From the NCBI GenBank assembly GCA_958510875.1, contig OY294068.1, positions 195,696,315 through 195,760,314 on the forward strand: a stretch of 64,000 nucleotides of DNA. The letters run 5' to 3'. This DNA is from Endomychus coccineus (taxonomy: Eukaryota > Arthropoda > Insecta > Coleoptera > Endomychidae). Made by a program: the position numbers and the translations under genes. Positions 33,808 to 45,889 of this stretch are shown piece by piece; position 1 is the first letter of the stretch; each line of letters begins with the position of its first letter. The notes under the pieces were generated by a model. That model was given only the letters and a program-made list of their open reading frames with translations, did not search any database and had not been told where the DNA came from.

Positions 33808-33911
33808 GAGCACAAAGTGTCATTGTCGCTCTCCAAAGATTACCGCGCTCCGCTTTGCGTCGCGCGGTAACTCTCTTTGTCGAGCGACAATATATCACTT
33901 TGCGCTCTTAA
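33808..33911. repeat. Imperfect hairpin between recombinase and hAT relic
   Basis: Arms of about 42-46 bases: GAGCACAAAGTG...TTACCGCGC on the left, GCGCGGTAA...CACTTTGCGCTC on the right, with a short GC-rich loop (TCCGCTTTGCGTC). It is distinctly GC-richer than its surroundings. It could be the terminal structure of either neighbour, or an independent foldback element. No duplication of target bases was recognised. Confidence 0.7.
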
Positions 33912-33924
33912 TACACAAATAGCT

Positions 33925-34990
33925 ATTATTATCTTCAACCACGCTCTGCTAACAGATAGGACCGCCAAAGCGTTCAGTCGATCTTCTGGCATAATGCTTC
34001 TCCTAAGAGTTTTAAGCTTTTGAAGGTGAAAAAACATCATTCCCATTCTGCTGTCGACATGGGCGTTCTAGAAATAATATCCAACAGTTTGTATATTCCA
34101 GTCAAAACCTTTTTTAGGTTATTGCCTGTTATGGATACTAAAAGTAGCAAAATACAACCATCATCGCCCTCATGAATTGCTGAAAGTTCACTTTTTATAA
34201 TGACACTGTCCAACATGGGATAAAATTTCACAGTTTCATAAAAATGTTTTTGTGGAACTGCATGCTTATAAGTCTCATAATTTCGAGAATAAAATAATTT
34301 TGCTGCACTTAAGTGATACCTGAAATAAAATTGGTCCCTAAATTGCCTTGAAATAGTGTCACATACTTCCTTTGCATTAACAGCTCTGTTATCTTCAGCT
34401 GTCATTTTATGTCTTTTCCTACCAGGTTCTCCATTAATGCTTTCTTGATTGTCATTAACAGTTGAATTTCTCATTCTAATAATTTGCTGTTGGCATTGTT
34501 CAATTGCCTTTTGTTGTTGAGCACTGTCAATCTCGCGCATTTGAGTCTGATTAAATAATATTTTAATATGTGGCATGATGAAATATTTTCAACCAGTAAA
34601 GAAATTCCGGGCAATTCAAATGTTTCAATAAACCACTACTTGCTTTACTAATAGTAACTGAATCGATCCCATATTTGTCAATAATTTTGTCTAAACATTC
34701 TTTGAAAGAATCCTGGTGTCCAAATAATGTGTTCACAGTTTGACTTTTGAAAATCCAGCGTGTAGGAACAGCGCGTGGTAATCTACGTTTGATTGTTTCA
34801 TCAAGAATAACCGTTCGACTTGGCGATCGTTAGAAAAAGGTTGAAATTGGCTGCAAAATTGCAAAGAAAATTTTACTTTCCTATTGCACTCTGCAGCTCG
34901 TTCAATAATTAAATTGAATTGATACGCGTAACAGTGCATATAATGTGCATGTGGAAATGTATTTTGATAATGGCTTGGACATCATTCGCC
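33925..34990 (-). pseudogene. hAT transposase relic (DUF4371/ZMYM1-like), antisense
   Basis: From 34990 downward: NTFPHAHYMHCYAYQFNLII, then a frameshift to RRLPRAVPTRWIFKSQTVNT and SFKECLDKIIDKYGIDSV. After a stop, a 179-codon open segment (34576-34037) includes QFRDQFYFRYHLSAAKLF and ends LLDIISRTPMSTAEWE. The next frame (34046-33930) continues FFHLQKLKTLRRSIMPEDRL and NALAVLSVSRAWL. Together TPMSTAExE...FxxLxxLKTxLRxxMxxxRLxALAxLS is the hAT C-terminal dimerisation domain as found in ZMYM1/DUF4371-type proteins. The N-terminal zinc finger is not seen. Not functional. Confidence 0.8.
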
Positions 34991-34999
34991 TTACCACTC

Positions 35000-36600
35000 A
35001 TCACGGACGGTCAACGTAACTTTGAGCGACTAGTTTATTGTTATCAGATCCAGAAGGAGAATTTAAAAAAGTTTGCATTTCATTCAGCTGGAGATACGCG
35101 GCTTTGTGCCCCAAACCGACGGTATGAGCGCGTACGGCGAAGGTAACCGTAGTCAGCCGAATCACACTGGTGGATGATTTGATTCAATTATCGATCTGTC
35201 TGGGCCAGTTCGACTCACCATACGTAGACAAATTTTTTCTGATTTTTCCTGGATTTATTCTTAACCTATTCTTAATTGATCTAGACTATTTTCGACATGA
35301 TGTCTGTGTGAGTGTGCATAACTCACGATGGAGACTATTTCGCCGTTTCTATTGGTCATATGGATTTGAACTTTTGCAAATCGGTAGGAACTGCATTATT
35401 TTGGGGCCGGGTTACCCCGTTTCGAATGGTATTTTCGGACGTCACTTCAGTTTTTTTTTGTTGACTTATAGTAATTTATTCATAAAAAACATGCTTTCCT
35501 GGTTATGAAGAAGATATAAGAACAATTGAGTTATTGTTTGTTGCTCTTTCGTTAGAGAAAAAATTAGTTATGTACACACTGATGAAGAGCGAAATGATGA
35601 ACGACATGAGAGCGAAATTTATACCCATGGAATTAATCTTCACTAAGATGGTGGAACACCCTTTCGAGCCCAATGTGTCTATGCCATCGCAAACATTATC
35701 TATATTTATCATTCTCCTCTAAACTGATCGAGAGTTCCTCCAGGAAAACAATCTATTAAAAGTAAGTTATCGTCTGTTTATTCGCTGCATTGGAATTTTG
35801 AATGCATTTTCAATCAGATTCAATCTATAATAAATGAGTTCTTTACGAGCGTCTCGAAATAACCTTTACCGAAAAGGAAATTCCTGAAATATTACATCAG
35901 ATTATCTATTCCCCTTCGAAGTCAATCGACTAGAAACACTTAACGTCATTAACGTCGCCTTCGAATGTTCGCGTTCATGACCCGATCGCAGTTACGCAAC
36001 TTTTACGTCGTGAAAGTGGTGGGAGAAGGGAATGGAAGTGGAGATATAACACTTGCATGCCGTTATTGTTTTGTTTGGGAATTTTGATCAAATTTGGTTT
36101 TTATACGTAAATCCTTGATCATCTATTGATATTTTTGAATATATCAGGTCGGTTGGCCGTTCATCTAGCTTTGAGAAACAATAGGTGGTTATTTTCTATA
36201 AGGAATTTCATCCCCAACTCATTTGTTCTCAGCGCGATTTTCCCTATGACGTTTTCAGGCTTGACAATGTTTGTCAAATACAGTCTCTTGATTTTGACGT
36301 TGACCGAAATGGTGTAACTAACGACCTGACTATGGGATAAACGGCTTGGACTCTCATATTTATATTTTCTAGGTCCGAAGATTATATTGCATTCACTCAA
36401 ACTTTTTCATCGAATTTTGAGCAACCTCGGGAAAATCCGTCCGTTCGTCTGTCTGTCTGGATGTCCGTCACGAGCTGCTTTTCTACAGGATAACTCAAAA
36501 GGATAGGTTCTATCGTATCTCTTCATAGGAATAGTTGTACCTGATAACGTCAAATTAGGGATTGTGGCATACGTCTTCCTGGAGAAGACGCAAGCTTGAG
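35000..36600. other. Non-coding DNA; GTCC/GTCT-rich simple repeat at 36436-36470
   Basis: No protein-like frame with a known motif; a 112-codon frame at 35170-35508 looks hydrophobic but unrecognised. At 36436-36470 there is a run of CCGT/CTGT units (CCGTCCGTTCGTCTGTCTGT), then ATGTCCGTCACGAG and ATAACTCAAAAGGATAGG, an arrangement that resembles dispersed repeats in insect genomes. Confidence 0.4.
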
Positions 36601-36940
36601 TTTTGGTTGCATTAAACTCTACTAGATTATCATCTTTGCGAGATCTTCATTTATTGCGTCAACCTGTCCCTGTCTAGCTCCTCTGGCTTCAATGTATGAT
36701 TTAGGAGCTCTAGATTAGAAAAAGGTATGAAGTGTACAATCGTCTGTAAAGCTGTTGACGGGACAGGTGGGCACTTCCAGCAGATCGATATGGATCAGAA
36801 ACAAAGTTGGTGCCAAGACAGATCCCTGTGGCACTCCAGCGTTGGTAGCCATTGTATCGGATGATATCCTGTCAATCACCACATCGAATGATCTATCTGA
36901 TTCTATCTGTTTTTCAATTGTGCATTTAATCACAAATTAA
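36600..36940 (-). pseudogene. Jockey-like LINE RT relic, antisense, second copy
   Basis: The 72-codon minus frame (36933-36715) encodes SDRSFDVVIDRISSD, TNAGVPQGSVLAPTLFLIHI and FTDDCTLHT. It is collinear with 12288-12060 (ERSLHVLIDG, KAGVPQGS, FADDGTLHT). The FADD box has become FTDD, and INDLLE has lost residues. The DNA past the end (36600-36715, including GGAGCTCTAGAT) also matches 12060-12100. Truncated both sides. Confidence 0.82.
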
Positions 36941-38409
36941 ATTTGTGGTCAAAATAGGAAAAAATATTGATTCCGTTGGTTTACTTCGAATTAGTAATGT
37001 ATTGACGATAGAATTGTACGTTGAAATACACTTGGAATAATTTCAGCATATATTAGGAGGAGGCTACTAATTTTGATTGTAAAGCTTTGGATGAATCAAA
37101 ATGTCAAGTCAAGTACTTCTTACTTTTCTAGTTCTGCAGCTTAACTTCTATGTAAGACTCTTTCGAATGCTCAAAAAATAGCAATAATAGATATGACTAG
37201 GAACTGAGTCCAAAAGTTTTAATAAGGCAGTTTTCAGAAAACTATAGTTGCTTCCAATTTTATATCCATAGAATAATACACAAGAACCAAATAATTGGAC
37301 ACGTTGGAGGAGAACCGAGAGGAGAATATGAAGGAATCCGACGCAATTTTTCACTAATCCTCCAGAATTTCCCTCCCTCCAGTGAAAATTGTACCGAGAC
37401 ACGTCACGATATCTCATTATTCCAATAACACAGTCCGAGAAACAGTTTTGTTTGTTGCTAAGATTTGATAAAAGATTGCGGGTTTTTCATCAAACGGGTC
37501 AGATTTTCCATTTTCCGACATCAGATTCGGGTTCAGTGGACTAAAAAACTTCCTCAAACCAAATTCCAGAAACTTGGGATTAAAAGAGTCCGAGATATTC
37601 CACTTGTTATAAAAGGCATTCCATTTGTTAATTGAAAATGGTTTTTCATTGTTTATTAATAGTAATAATCACGAGCTCCTCTTTTATGTGACTAACAATA
37701 TGGAAGCCTTCCTGAACAAGTTGTTCTTCACACTTTTGACTGGACTATCAACTATACTAGAATACTATACATTGATATGATGTTTTGTCAAAAGCATCAA
37801 AAGAGAGCTGCAATCAAAGCGCTTTGATAATGTACTATATCAGTATTCCACATATTCTTGTGAAGAATTACATCTAGAAAAAGCCGAATTCATACAGACT
37901 AGTTTGCCAGTTTGATAGATAAATTGACCGGACTGGAAATTATTTATTGGAAGGAGTTCATTTCATCATATTATTAATCCAACCGAGAATGTCGTTTCCA
38001 CATTTTTAAAACCTACAGAAACGAAAATTGCTGAATAATACAACAGTAGCGAAATTAAATTAGGATCTCAGAGCGTTAACTTGAAGCTATTAGGCAAGAT
38101 TGAATTGGAAATATCTTAATGGAGGGGTAGAAGGTAAACTTATACTTTCTCTCTAATGTATTCTGTTTCGGTGGAAGTTAGAGTATCAAATTATTGCTAA
38201 ACGTTATGAGCGTTTGCGCGAGTCATCTTGTATAAAGTAAGGGTCTAATGGACGTCATTAAGGGCGGTTTTACGAGGTGGTACAGGTCTCCATATCTGAG
38301 TATCATATCTTCGGTCAGGATATTCTCATCACGCACTCTCGCAAACTTGCCTTCGGATGTTTATTGTATCAATTTCACGTAAGCCCAGACTCTCGTCAGG
38401 TCTGCACAT

Positions 38410-38425
38410 AACACACACACACACA
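38410..38425. repeat. (AC)n microsatellite
   Basis: Roughly seven AC dinucleotides followed by a GAGAGTGAGAGAG purine tract. Confidence 0.7.
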
Positions 38426-40847
38426 AACATAGAGAGTGAGAGAGGTAGAAAGAACTACACCGATATTTCCCAAATGAGACGCTGGCCAACGTCGGAAAGA
38501 GCTTCCTGTTTATGGACACAACGGAAAATATAACTATTCAATAGATATCTTGCAATATTCAACTTCCTGTTTACGATGCATAGGTTACAGGAAATCAGTA
38601 ACATTTTTCCACAGACAACAGCACCTTTTCGTTATCTCTTGTATAGTTCAATCAGCGTTGATGTGGTCCTAAGGGTAGAAGCGCTGCAAGAGAATAGAAA
38701 TTAATGTAGTTTAATACTCAATGTGGAAAAGGATTTTCGGCAAGATATTGAGACAATAGATTTTCTAATTCCACAGATTGTCAAGTTGAATTTCGGCATT
38801 AGACATTATCAGAATGGCTCATACGTTGTTCGAACTGCTAGATCTCATCAGTACGACATAAAGGGCATTTCAATTCATTCAAACCCCACAAATCAAATTC
38901 AAATTCACTTCCACTCATAAGCAATTTACATTATTACATTCAACATGCAGTTTCGTTTTCGGAAAGATAATACTTTGACCACATTGAAGAGAAACAACAA
39001 ACCGTTTCTCCACATTGAAAAAGTAGGATAGTAGCACCTTTTCCGTAATTGCTCCTTCTCCTATGCCCCTTTTTTCACTAGTTGTCGAATTCAAACAATT
39101 CCTTCTCGTATACACTTTTGCTTTTTGCTGGTAACATATGTTATGTTGCTTCATGACCTTCTTGCTCGATTTCAGTCTATTTTGCAATTTTTTTCGGTCC
39201 TGTTGCCAAATAAACAAATGCTTGTAATATTTTTGATCGAAATAAATTTGTCAAATCTGACGTTTTTCAATACCTGAATTTTTCATCACCCGCTCTCAGA
39301 CGGCTTTCACTCTTCCAGCTGACCGATTTTGGCTATGACCTTTGGAATATTTTGAAATGAAAGAGAATCTATAATAACCCTGGGGTTCAAATATTCAGAA
39401 GAAGTTTCGTCTAACCACGAAAACTTCTAACTAACGGCTACCGTGAGAAACCCTGTATATGGGGACTACTCCACATTATAAGATAAAAAAATCGGCTACA
39501 TCAGATTCATAACCATCAAGCCCGATACTGGATAAATATCTATATATTTGCCTTCATTCCAGAAGAGACCTGTATATATCAGATCAATTCACGGCCTGAA
39601 CTTCTCCAATTCTTCAAGATTTTGATGTGCTCCCATTGAAAACAATAAGTGTTTTCGATTTGCATAATGCGAAACTTCACTCTCCATCTAGTTGCATGAA
39701 GTATTCAGATCCAGCCCAGCGAGTTCTGTTATAAATTCGCATCATTACCAGGATAACGCTCCAAGGATTGCAAATTCTCATAAGAATGTTTGTTATTGGT
39801 GCTGTAGACCGTGCAAGGCATGGACCCTCTGTGATTGCCTGTCGAGAGGGCGCTGATGCTGTTTTATGAACGGAGCCCGATCGATGGAAAGCTGGACCCC
39901 CATTCTGATCATATTATAATGCGACAAATGACCTTTCTATACATTTTAATAGATTGCCTATTCATGATCAATCAATGTACAGTATAAAATTAATGTCCTC
40001 CATAAATTATTCCGCATGAATACATGGTAGTGAATAAAAAGGTACATCACGTTCAGAATGAACATGTTACCATGAAATTAAATCGTACGATTGAGCATTG
40101 AATATAAGAAATGAAGTCTTAAGAGGCACAAGGTATAAATTTAAGTGATGAATGGCAGTTGGGATATATAGAGGATCAGAATAGAATTTTGGGGTAGCGA
40201 TCCGCCGGCCGCCATTAAAACTACATAGAACTAGCCCCCTCTCTTTGATAGAGTTGAATTCATTGCGATATTAGGATTTGAAACAGTTTACTATGGACTA
40301 TTTGCCAAGATATATTATAACGTTCTATGGTATATACAAGATGTTCCTAAAATAGGTGATCGAAATTTGGAACACGTGTGGGATACAAATCCATTTTATT
40401 CTATGTTTATAATTTTCAAATTTAATTTCTGATGATACAAATATATCAAGATAAATAGCGACGACATCAACAGAACTGTATATCAACAATTTTTATAACA
40501 TTGCAATCAACATCATAATCAACAAAAAACCCTGGAATCAATTAAGATGAATTATTTGGGAATACAAGGTTTTTCAATTAGTATCAGAGACGACACTACA
40601 CACGTAGAGTACGCCAAATAATAGAAAAAACCTCCGGGAATGTTTTTCCTCAAGGGAGATCACTTCCATAAAGTTCCACCCCGGACCAATTTTTGGTACA
40701 GGTGATGATGAGATCTATACCTAGGATTCAGTAGAATAAAGTTTTGCAAAAGTGAGCCAGTGGCATAGATACTGGGGCTTTCTCCTTCTTCCAGCCCTAA
40801 TTTGTACGCCGCTGGATATTTTGGATAACCGCTCAAGATTCTACAGT

Positions 40848-40871
40848 TCAATCAATCAATCAATCAATCAA
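40848..40871. repeat. (TCAA)n microsatellite
   Basis: Five uninterrupted TCAA/ATCA units. Simple sequence repeat with no further context. Confidence 0.75.
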
Positions 40872-41989
40872 AACGGTACGAACAAGTCCGGCGTGGAGCA
40901 CGGTGCACGGTGATCGATGAAATTCCGATCGTTGAATTGCGGCCAGGGGCAATCAAGGAACCCCGTTTGCCAAAATTTTGATTGGAGTAGCGATATTTTA
41001 GAAATATTTGAGTTTGAATGTCTGAAGAACTACTCAAAAATAGCTAGCTCAGGAATTGAAACAGGAACCCTTTGGTATTGTTATTTTAATAATTCAACGA
41101 AAAAAAAATTAAATGATCATCGTTCAGGTGAACACTCTTCACATAAAACATAAGTCACCGAAATTATACGCTTGTGATCTCTTTCTCTAACCACATTTTG
41201 TAAACAGGGTACACTTTTCCAAATATAGATGGAGTTAAAATTTTACACAACCAGAGTAGAGGTTTGAATTAAACATACTAGAATCAATAGAAATTTGAAG
41301 GATAATGACAATAAAATTTCATACGATCAAAAAAAAATTCCTGAAACCCTCTTGTGCCTTCCTAGTATACCTCCGCATTAAAAATTCCATAACACAATAT
41401 TAACTCTACCTCTCATTTCCCAATTTCAATTATACTACTCTTGGAATGTATTTCCCCAACCGGAACCTCTCTTGTTACCTGTAACTTATATTGTACCATA
41501 AATAGCCAAAATTATTCATATTTTCATATATTAGTATCGTTTGAAGATGACATGCTAGTGTGGGAACTATAGTCACGATTTGTTTCTATAATATATGTGA
41601 TTAAAAAAAAGTAAAAGTGATTCATTTTATTATATCAATGTGGTATTTTAATTATAGTTAAGCTATTGCATAGCTTTTATCGCGGGCTTAGAGCGCGGCG
41701 ACCGAATCAAGAAATTCCGTAACGAAAATAAAACCTAACACCCCCCACTCTACGCCTACCATGTAGCTCGGCCGAGCGTTCGCTTAACGTGTATGTATAT
41801 GGTACGACTGTACGAAGCTCGCACGGATCGAGACGAGCTGCTCCGAAATCGGACGAATACGTCTGTTGTGAGAAAGTAAATAGGTGTATAGGTATCTATC
41901 ATATCTTTATAATGCCACACTCACCGCATGTGCGCCCCGTAAGTATACATGTAGGTATATATACTGTTGTAGATACTATTCCAAAAGGT

Positions 41990-42515
41990 GGGGTAGCTAT
42001 TTACCAAAATAATAATAATCTTACTAATACTATGGCTCCGAATATTGGAATGAATATTGCACACGTTAGCGATGTTAATGTTAGGCGCTCATTTGTTGGA
42101 GATATTTGTGCGCGCTTATGCAAACTTAGAAATGGCCTACACATAGTCATGGTAGCAATTTACATTTCTCCGAATCCAAAATTGGACGAGGTAGAGCATT
42201 TTATTTATCGCACTTTACTGGAGTACACTGAAGAGGGGTCGAAAATACTTGGTACAAATGGTAATAAATTTCCACTTATCTTGGCTGGCGATTTCAACGT
42301 CAACTTCGCTGATAAAAAATCAGAGCGGTTGACAACTTTTCTTTCGGAAAATTTGAATTTGAAAATGAATAATGATCCACAAGAATCCACAACAAAATAT
42401 GGGACCACCATTGCGCGGTATTTTTCAGATATTTAGAGGATATCAAGTCTCAAACTTATGTCTCTTATTTCAGTTACCATAAACCTATAGTTTCAATGAT
42501 AACAAATTCCTGAAT
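41990..42515 (+). pseudogene. Endonuclease (EEP) domain of Helentron copy A
   Basis: Within the open frame 41789-42436 the protein-like part starts at about 41990 (GGVAIYQNNNN). It goes through VRRSFVGDICARL, HIVMVAIYISPNPKLDE, PLILAGDFNVNFADKK (GDFN motif) and TTKYGTTIA. One base appears missing at about 42411 relative to copy B (ATTGCGCGG against ATTGACGCGG). After that the protein continues in another frame with YVSYFSYHKPIVS to a stop near 42515. The first 60 or so codons of the open frame translate non-coding leader and should be ignored. Helicase and Rep domains are absent. Confidence 0.75.
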
Positions 42516-42720
42516 AACCTACATGTATTGTAAGATAATAAAAATATTTTAAACGATATTAACTTCTCATTCATTCAATAAAAGAAAAAAATGTGTTTTC
42601 TTATCGGTCACCACGTTCAAAAATTGTAACTTGAATTAATATCAAAGAAAAAAAAATACTGCATAAATAAGAAATAAATAAATAATTGTAATTGCATAAG
42701 TTGATGAAAAATGCTATGCA

Positions 42721-43247
42721 TTTTACAGTGTATGGGATAAGCAGATTCTAGGGTCTCGATACTCTATACCGAGGCTAATAATGATCTATAAGGTTAGAGC
42801 TGAAGTTAGATTCGAATTTCCCATCATCGAAACCGTATTGAAACAAAGTTTTATCAGAATCGATGAGATAGTCCAAAATCGAGATATTTCCATACCTACC
42901 CCTTATAAAATTATCCAAAAATCGAAAATTGCATGAAGTAGGGGCAATCGCTGAAATTTGTTCAGCAGGATCTGAGAAAGACTCCGATTCAAAATATATA
43001 ATCAAAGTATATAATCCCTATAGAACATGATTTCATCAGGGTCACTGCCAATAGAATAAGCCGATTCTAGGGTCTATTCTTATGTATTTTGACGCGCTGA
43101 AGACGATGGTTTAGTTTATATTTGGATTAACCCTGCGCTCAAAAAACTAAGGCCATTTTTAGGACCCAAAATATGTCCCAAATCGATTTGTTCGGTCTTA
43201 AAATACTCGTTATGAAAACCTCTAATAGAACCTGGAATTTGGATTCA
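42721..43247. mobile_element. 527-bp insert of unknown type in Helentron copy A
   Basis: Absent from copy B. TGCA occurs immediately before (42717-42720) and at the far side (43248-43251), as a 4-bp target duplication would. Inside, AGCAGATTCTAGGGTCT (near 42740) and AGCCGATTCTAGGGTCT (near 43062) are direct repeats about 320 bases apart. No coding potential and no inverted ends were seen. Alternatively it is original sequence lost from copy B. Confidence 0.5.
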
Positions 43248-43299
43248 TGCAATAACTTTACCGCGGCAGTCCCTGAGTGCCACACGTTTTTTTTATCGT

Positions 43300-44570
43300 A
43301 TCTTTTCTATACATACTCATTTTGATAAGTCAGTATGGTTTAAATCTTAACACAAACATTAATATTAAATATTATTTTGCTCATTTTAGATATTCTAATT
43401 ATTATATATATATGATTATTCATGTTTTAGGTCTCTTATATATATTTTGGTTAATTTTATGACGTGTATAAATGGTTGAGATCTTAATCGGTAGGGTAAG
43501 TTTATGATGATCTAATGAATTTTATGTTTCCGGAAGTAGACCGTGGTGATGTATCGAATTACTCTGAAAAACTGTTCAGTCAACAAACTATCGAAGAAAT
43601 GTGCTGGGGTAGCTATGATTGGCAGACTAATATCATGAAACCCGAGTGACAAACTTTCTCGGGGATATTTGTTTGTCGGAGTTCTCGTTTCCAAATATTT
43701 TCTTGCGCGATAAATTCGAACATATTGGGACAAAAGACGGCAAAAGGAACATTCTGTTATAATATATAACCAAATTTAACAAAGCATTTCCTACGTTATC
43801 AATGGTTCGAGATAATATACGTGAGTGATAAAACCGTGGAAACTACGTACTCAGTTCCAGCCGTCCAATAAGGTCGCGTCCCCAAAACTTATATCAATCA
43901 ATCATAAAAGATTTCATTTGGAAAGTAAAAAACCAACTGTCCAGACCATTCAATATATATGGAGAGCAATGTGAATGCTGACTCGGGAACACATGGAATC
44001 CAGATTTCAGATTGAGTGCACAAACTTTTTTAATCCTCGAACTCCGGCTAGCGGTCTTTTGTTATGTTAATTCCATTTTATTTTTATGACAGAACGCGCC
44101 GTTCTGTTGTCCTAAATTAATCTGCGAAAACAAACATATAAATAAAGCGACTACAAACGAACAGACAATATAAATAACAAGATTTCTACAGGCGCACTAA
44201 TGATACAACTATTGATATATGATAGAGATAAATTCAGGAATCTGACAAAACATAGACATTATTTCAAATGGATCGGAAATTCTCGTAAATTAGCACGAGC
44301 CAACTTTTAGGCCGTAACTCAATAAAATAATGTCGTGGTCTGAGCTGGCCGAAATAAACATATTGTTGACAAACGAGTCGGATCAGGCTGGTCCCCGGAA
44401 ACGAATTTTTCAAAGGAATTTAAAATCTCAAAACGCATCTTAATTTTTTCCTTTTTTACCAATCCATCAATAGAGGAATTACATGATTATTGATTAATTC
44501 AAATCATCAAATTCTATAGTTTTACCCTTTACAACTACTATGTTGTTTCATTTGTAACGTCCGTTACTCG
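43300..44570. other. Non-coding DNA, no recognisable feature
   Basis: AT-rich, with no protein-like frames or repeats shared with other parts of the window. Confidence 0.4.
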
Positions 44571-44574
44571 AGTT

Positions 44575-45065
44575 TCAGCGTAATAACGCCAGATACTAAT
44601 CATCGCCCAATTGCCATGATCAATAACTTCTGCAAAATATTTGAATATATCATATATGATGCTACTTTCAATCAAGTAAAACTGCAGATATCCCCAGAGC
44701 AGCATGGATTCATGCCTGACAGATCAACTGCTACTAACTCAGTTGCTACAGTCAATACTTAGCTGATGTTGTTGGTGAGGATGGCCAGGTTGATTGCATC
44801 TACCCCAATTTTACTGAGGCATTTGATAAATGGATCACATCATTCTATTGAATAAAAGTCTAGCTTTGGATTTACAAATCATTTGATCGAATATTGGAAT
44901 TCTTATCCAAGTGATAGATATCAACATGTACAGTATAGAGGTTTCAAATCGTATTCATTTCATGCCATTTCAGGTGTACTTCCAGGGTCAGTACTTGATA
45001 AGTTTCAAACTCTTTTTTGTATAGTTGTTTCCAAGGATTTACTGGAGTGGGGGGGTGCAAATTAT
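44575..45065 (+). pseudogene. LINE RT fragment, heavily decayed
   Basis: At about 44597-44760 one frame encodes NHRPIAMINNFCKIFEYI (YRPIA(L/I)LxxxxKxFE) and ISPEQHGFMPDRSTATNS (QxGFxxxRST), RT blocks 1-2, ending in a stop. After shifts, 44900-45010 gives YPSDRYQHVQYRGFKS and SGVLPGSVL, decayed forms of the SNRxQxV and GVPQGSxL blocks. The FADD box is not found. It resembles the LINE at 48650-50110 (PSEQHGF) more than the one at 9908-11743. Confidence 0.65.
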
Positions 45066-45069
45066 TAAA

Positions 45070-45885
45070 ATGCCCTCAGGCGCGAATTATTCTCGCTACG
45101 CCTCTGCTAGTCATAACAGAATAATATCTGCTTTCAGAGTAACATTTATGCCTATGTGACGTCAGAGGAATATAATCCGTATTGTCGTACGTTTAGATTC
45201 CCGTTCGCGTATGATTTGTGTTATTATTTATTCAGATGAGAACAGTGAGATTATTCATGTTATAATACTTCTAGCATGTACATGTTACCTGCAATTCTTA
45301 ATACGTGGAATACCCACTGCGTCGTATATCCACTCGCGTGCTTACATTTTGACAGCTCTTATGAAACTTGAGTGAAAAATGTGGTAACGTCTAAAGATAG
45401 GATCGTATTATGCGACAGAATCCGGTTCGATAACGGGCGTTTTCGAGGGCATTGTGCAAAAGTCATGGGAGTAAATATCATAAAACTTTTCGTTCAAGTA
45501 TCAATTTACAAGTTTCAATCTGTATGTGTATCTAATCGAAAAAATTCTATTCTGACGTAATCACCCAGTCAACAGAAGATAACAGATTGCTATAGTTGTT
45601 AATTTATCAGAGATATTCTTCATAATGGTGTAGGAGGCTTAGGTTGATGAGTGAATCATACAATATGTCACCCAGTACACCCCAGTGCACCTCTTTGACA
45701 AAGTCCAAGAACACACTGACTGGAATTTTGTGTGTAGAAGCTTTGACGGCAGAAATGATATTCCAGCGAGATATTCTCATAGAATGTGTTCTTCCATTTC
45801 ATCATATTCAAGAAACAGACGCGATACCGAATTTAGGAAAATAATAGAAGAATATACAGATTCAGTCTGTTTCATCATCATAATT
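45070..45885. other. Non-coding or unrecognised DNA
   Basis: Two overlapping short frames at 45644-45889 have no recognised domain. The region could be decayed LINE sequence given its neighbour at 45890, but nothing supports this directly. Confidence 0.3.
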
Positions 45886-45889
45886 TAAA

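Larger units (their letters stand above)
36945..41655. other. Long non-coding stretch with microsatellites
   Basis: No recognisable protein family. Simple repeats: (AC)n at about 38410-38425 and (TCAA)n at about 40848-40871. At 41525-41580 GTTTGAAGATGACATGCTAG resembles the non-coding tail of Penelope-like elements. Near 39440-39470 GAGAAACCCTGTATATGGGG resembles a DNA-transposon tip, but no partner was found. Confidence 0.4.
41659..43294 (+). mobile_element. Helentron-like element, copy A, with an internal insertion
   Basis: Same ends as copy B at 23690-24822, in the opposite orientation: TTAAGCTATTGCATAGCTTT at the start, then CGCGGGC; GTCCCTGAGTGCCACACG and a T-run at the end. About 1.1 kb aligns almost base for base with copy B. 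Between 42721 and 43247 there is 527 bp not present in copy B, flanked by TGCA. The two copies are about 17 kb apart and can be compared directly. Confidence 0.75.

Noticed and set aside
34037..34576. An intact 179-residue host gene
   Set aside because: It is a middle piece of a hAT transposase whose flanking parts continue in other frames on both sides.
41789..41985. A coding N-terminus of the Helentron endonuclease frame
   Set aside because: The same DNA in copy B is part of the element's non-coding leader, and the residues resemble no endonuclease.
45644..45888. Overlapping frames of 66-67 codons as a gene
   Set aside because: No recognisable domain; probably chance or decayed LINE sequence.
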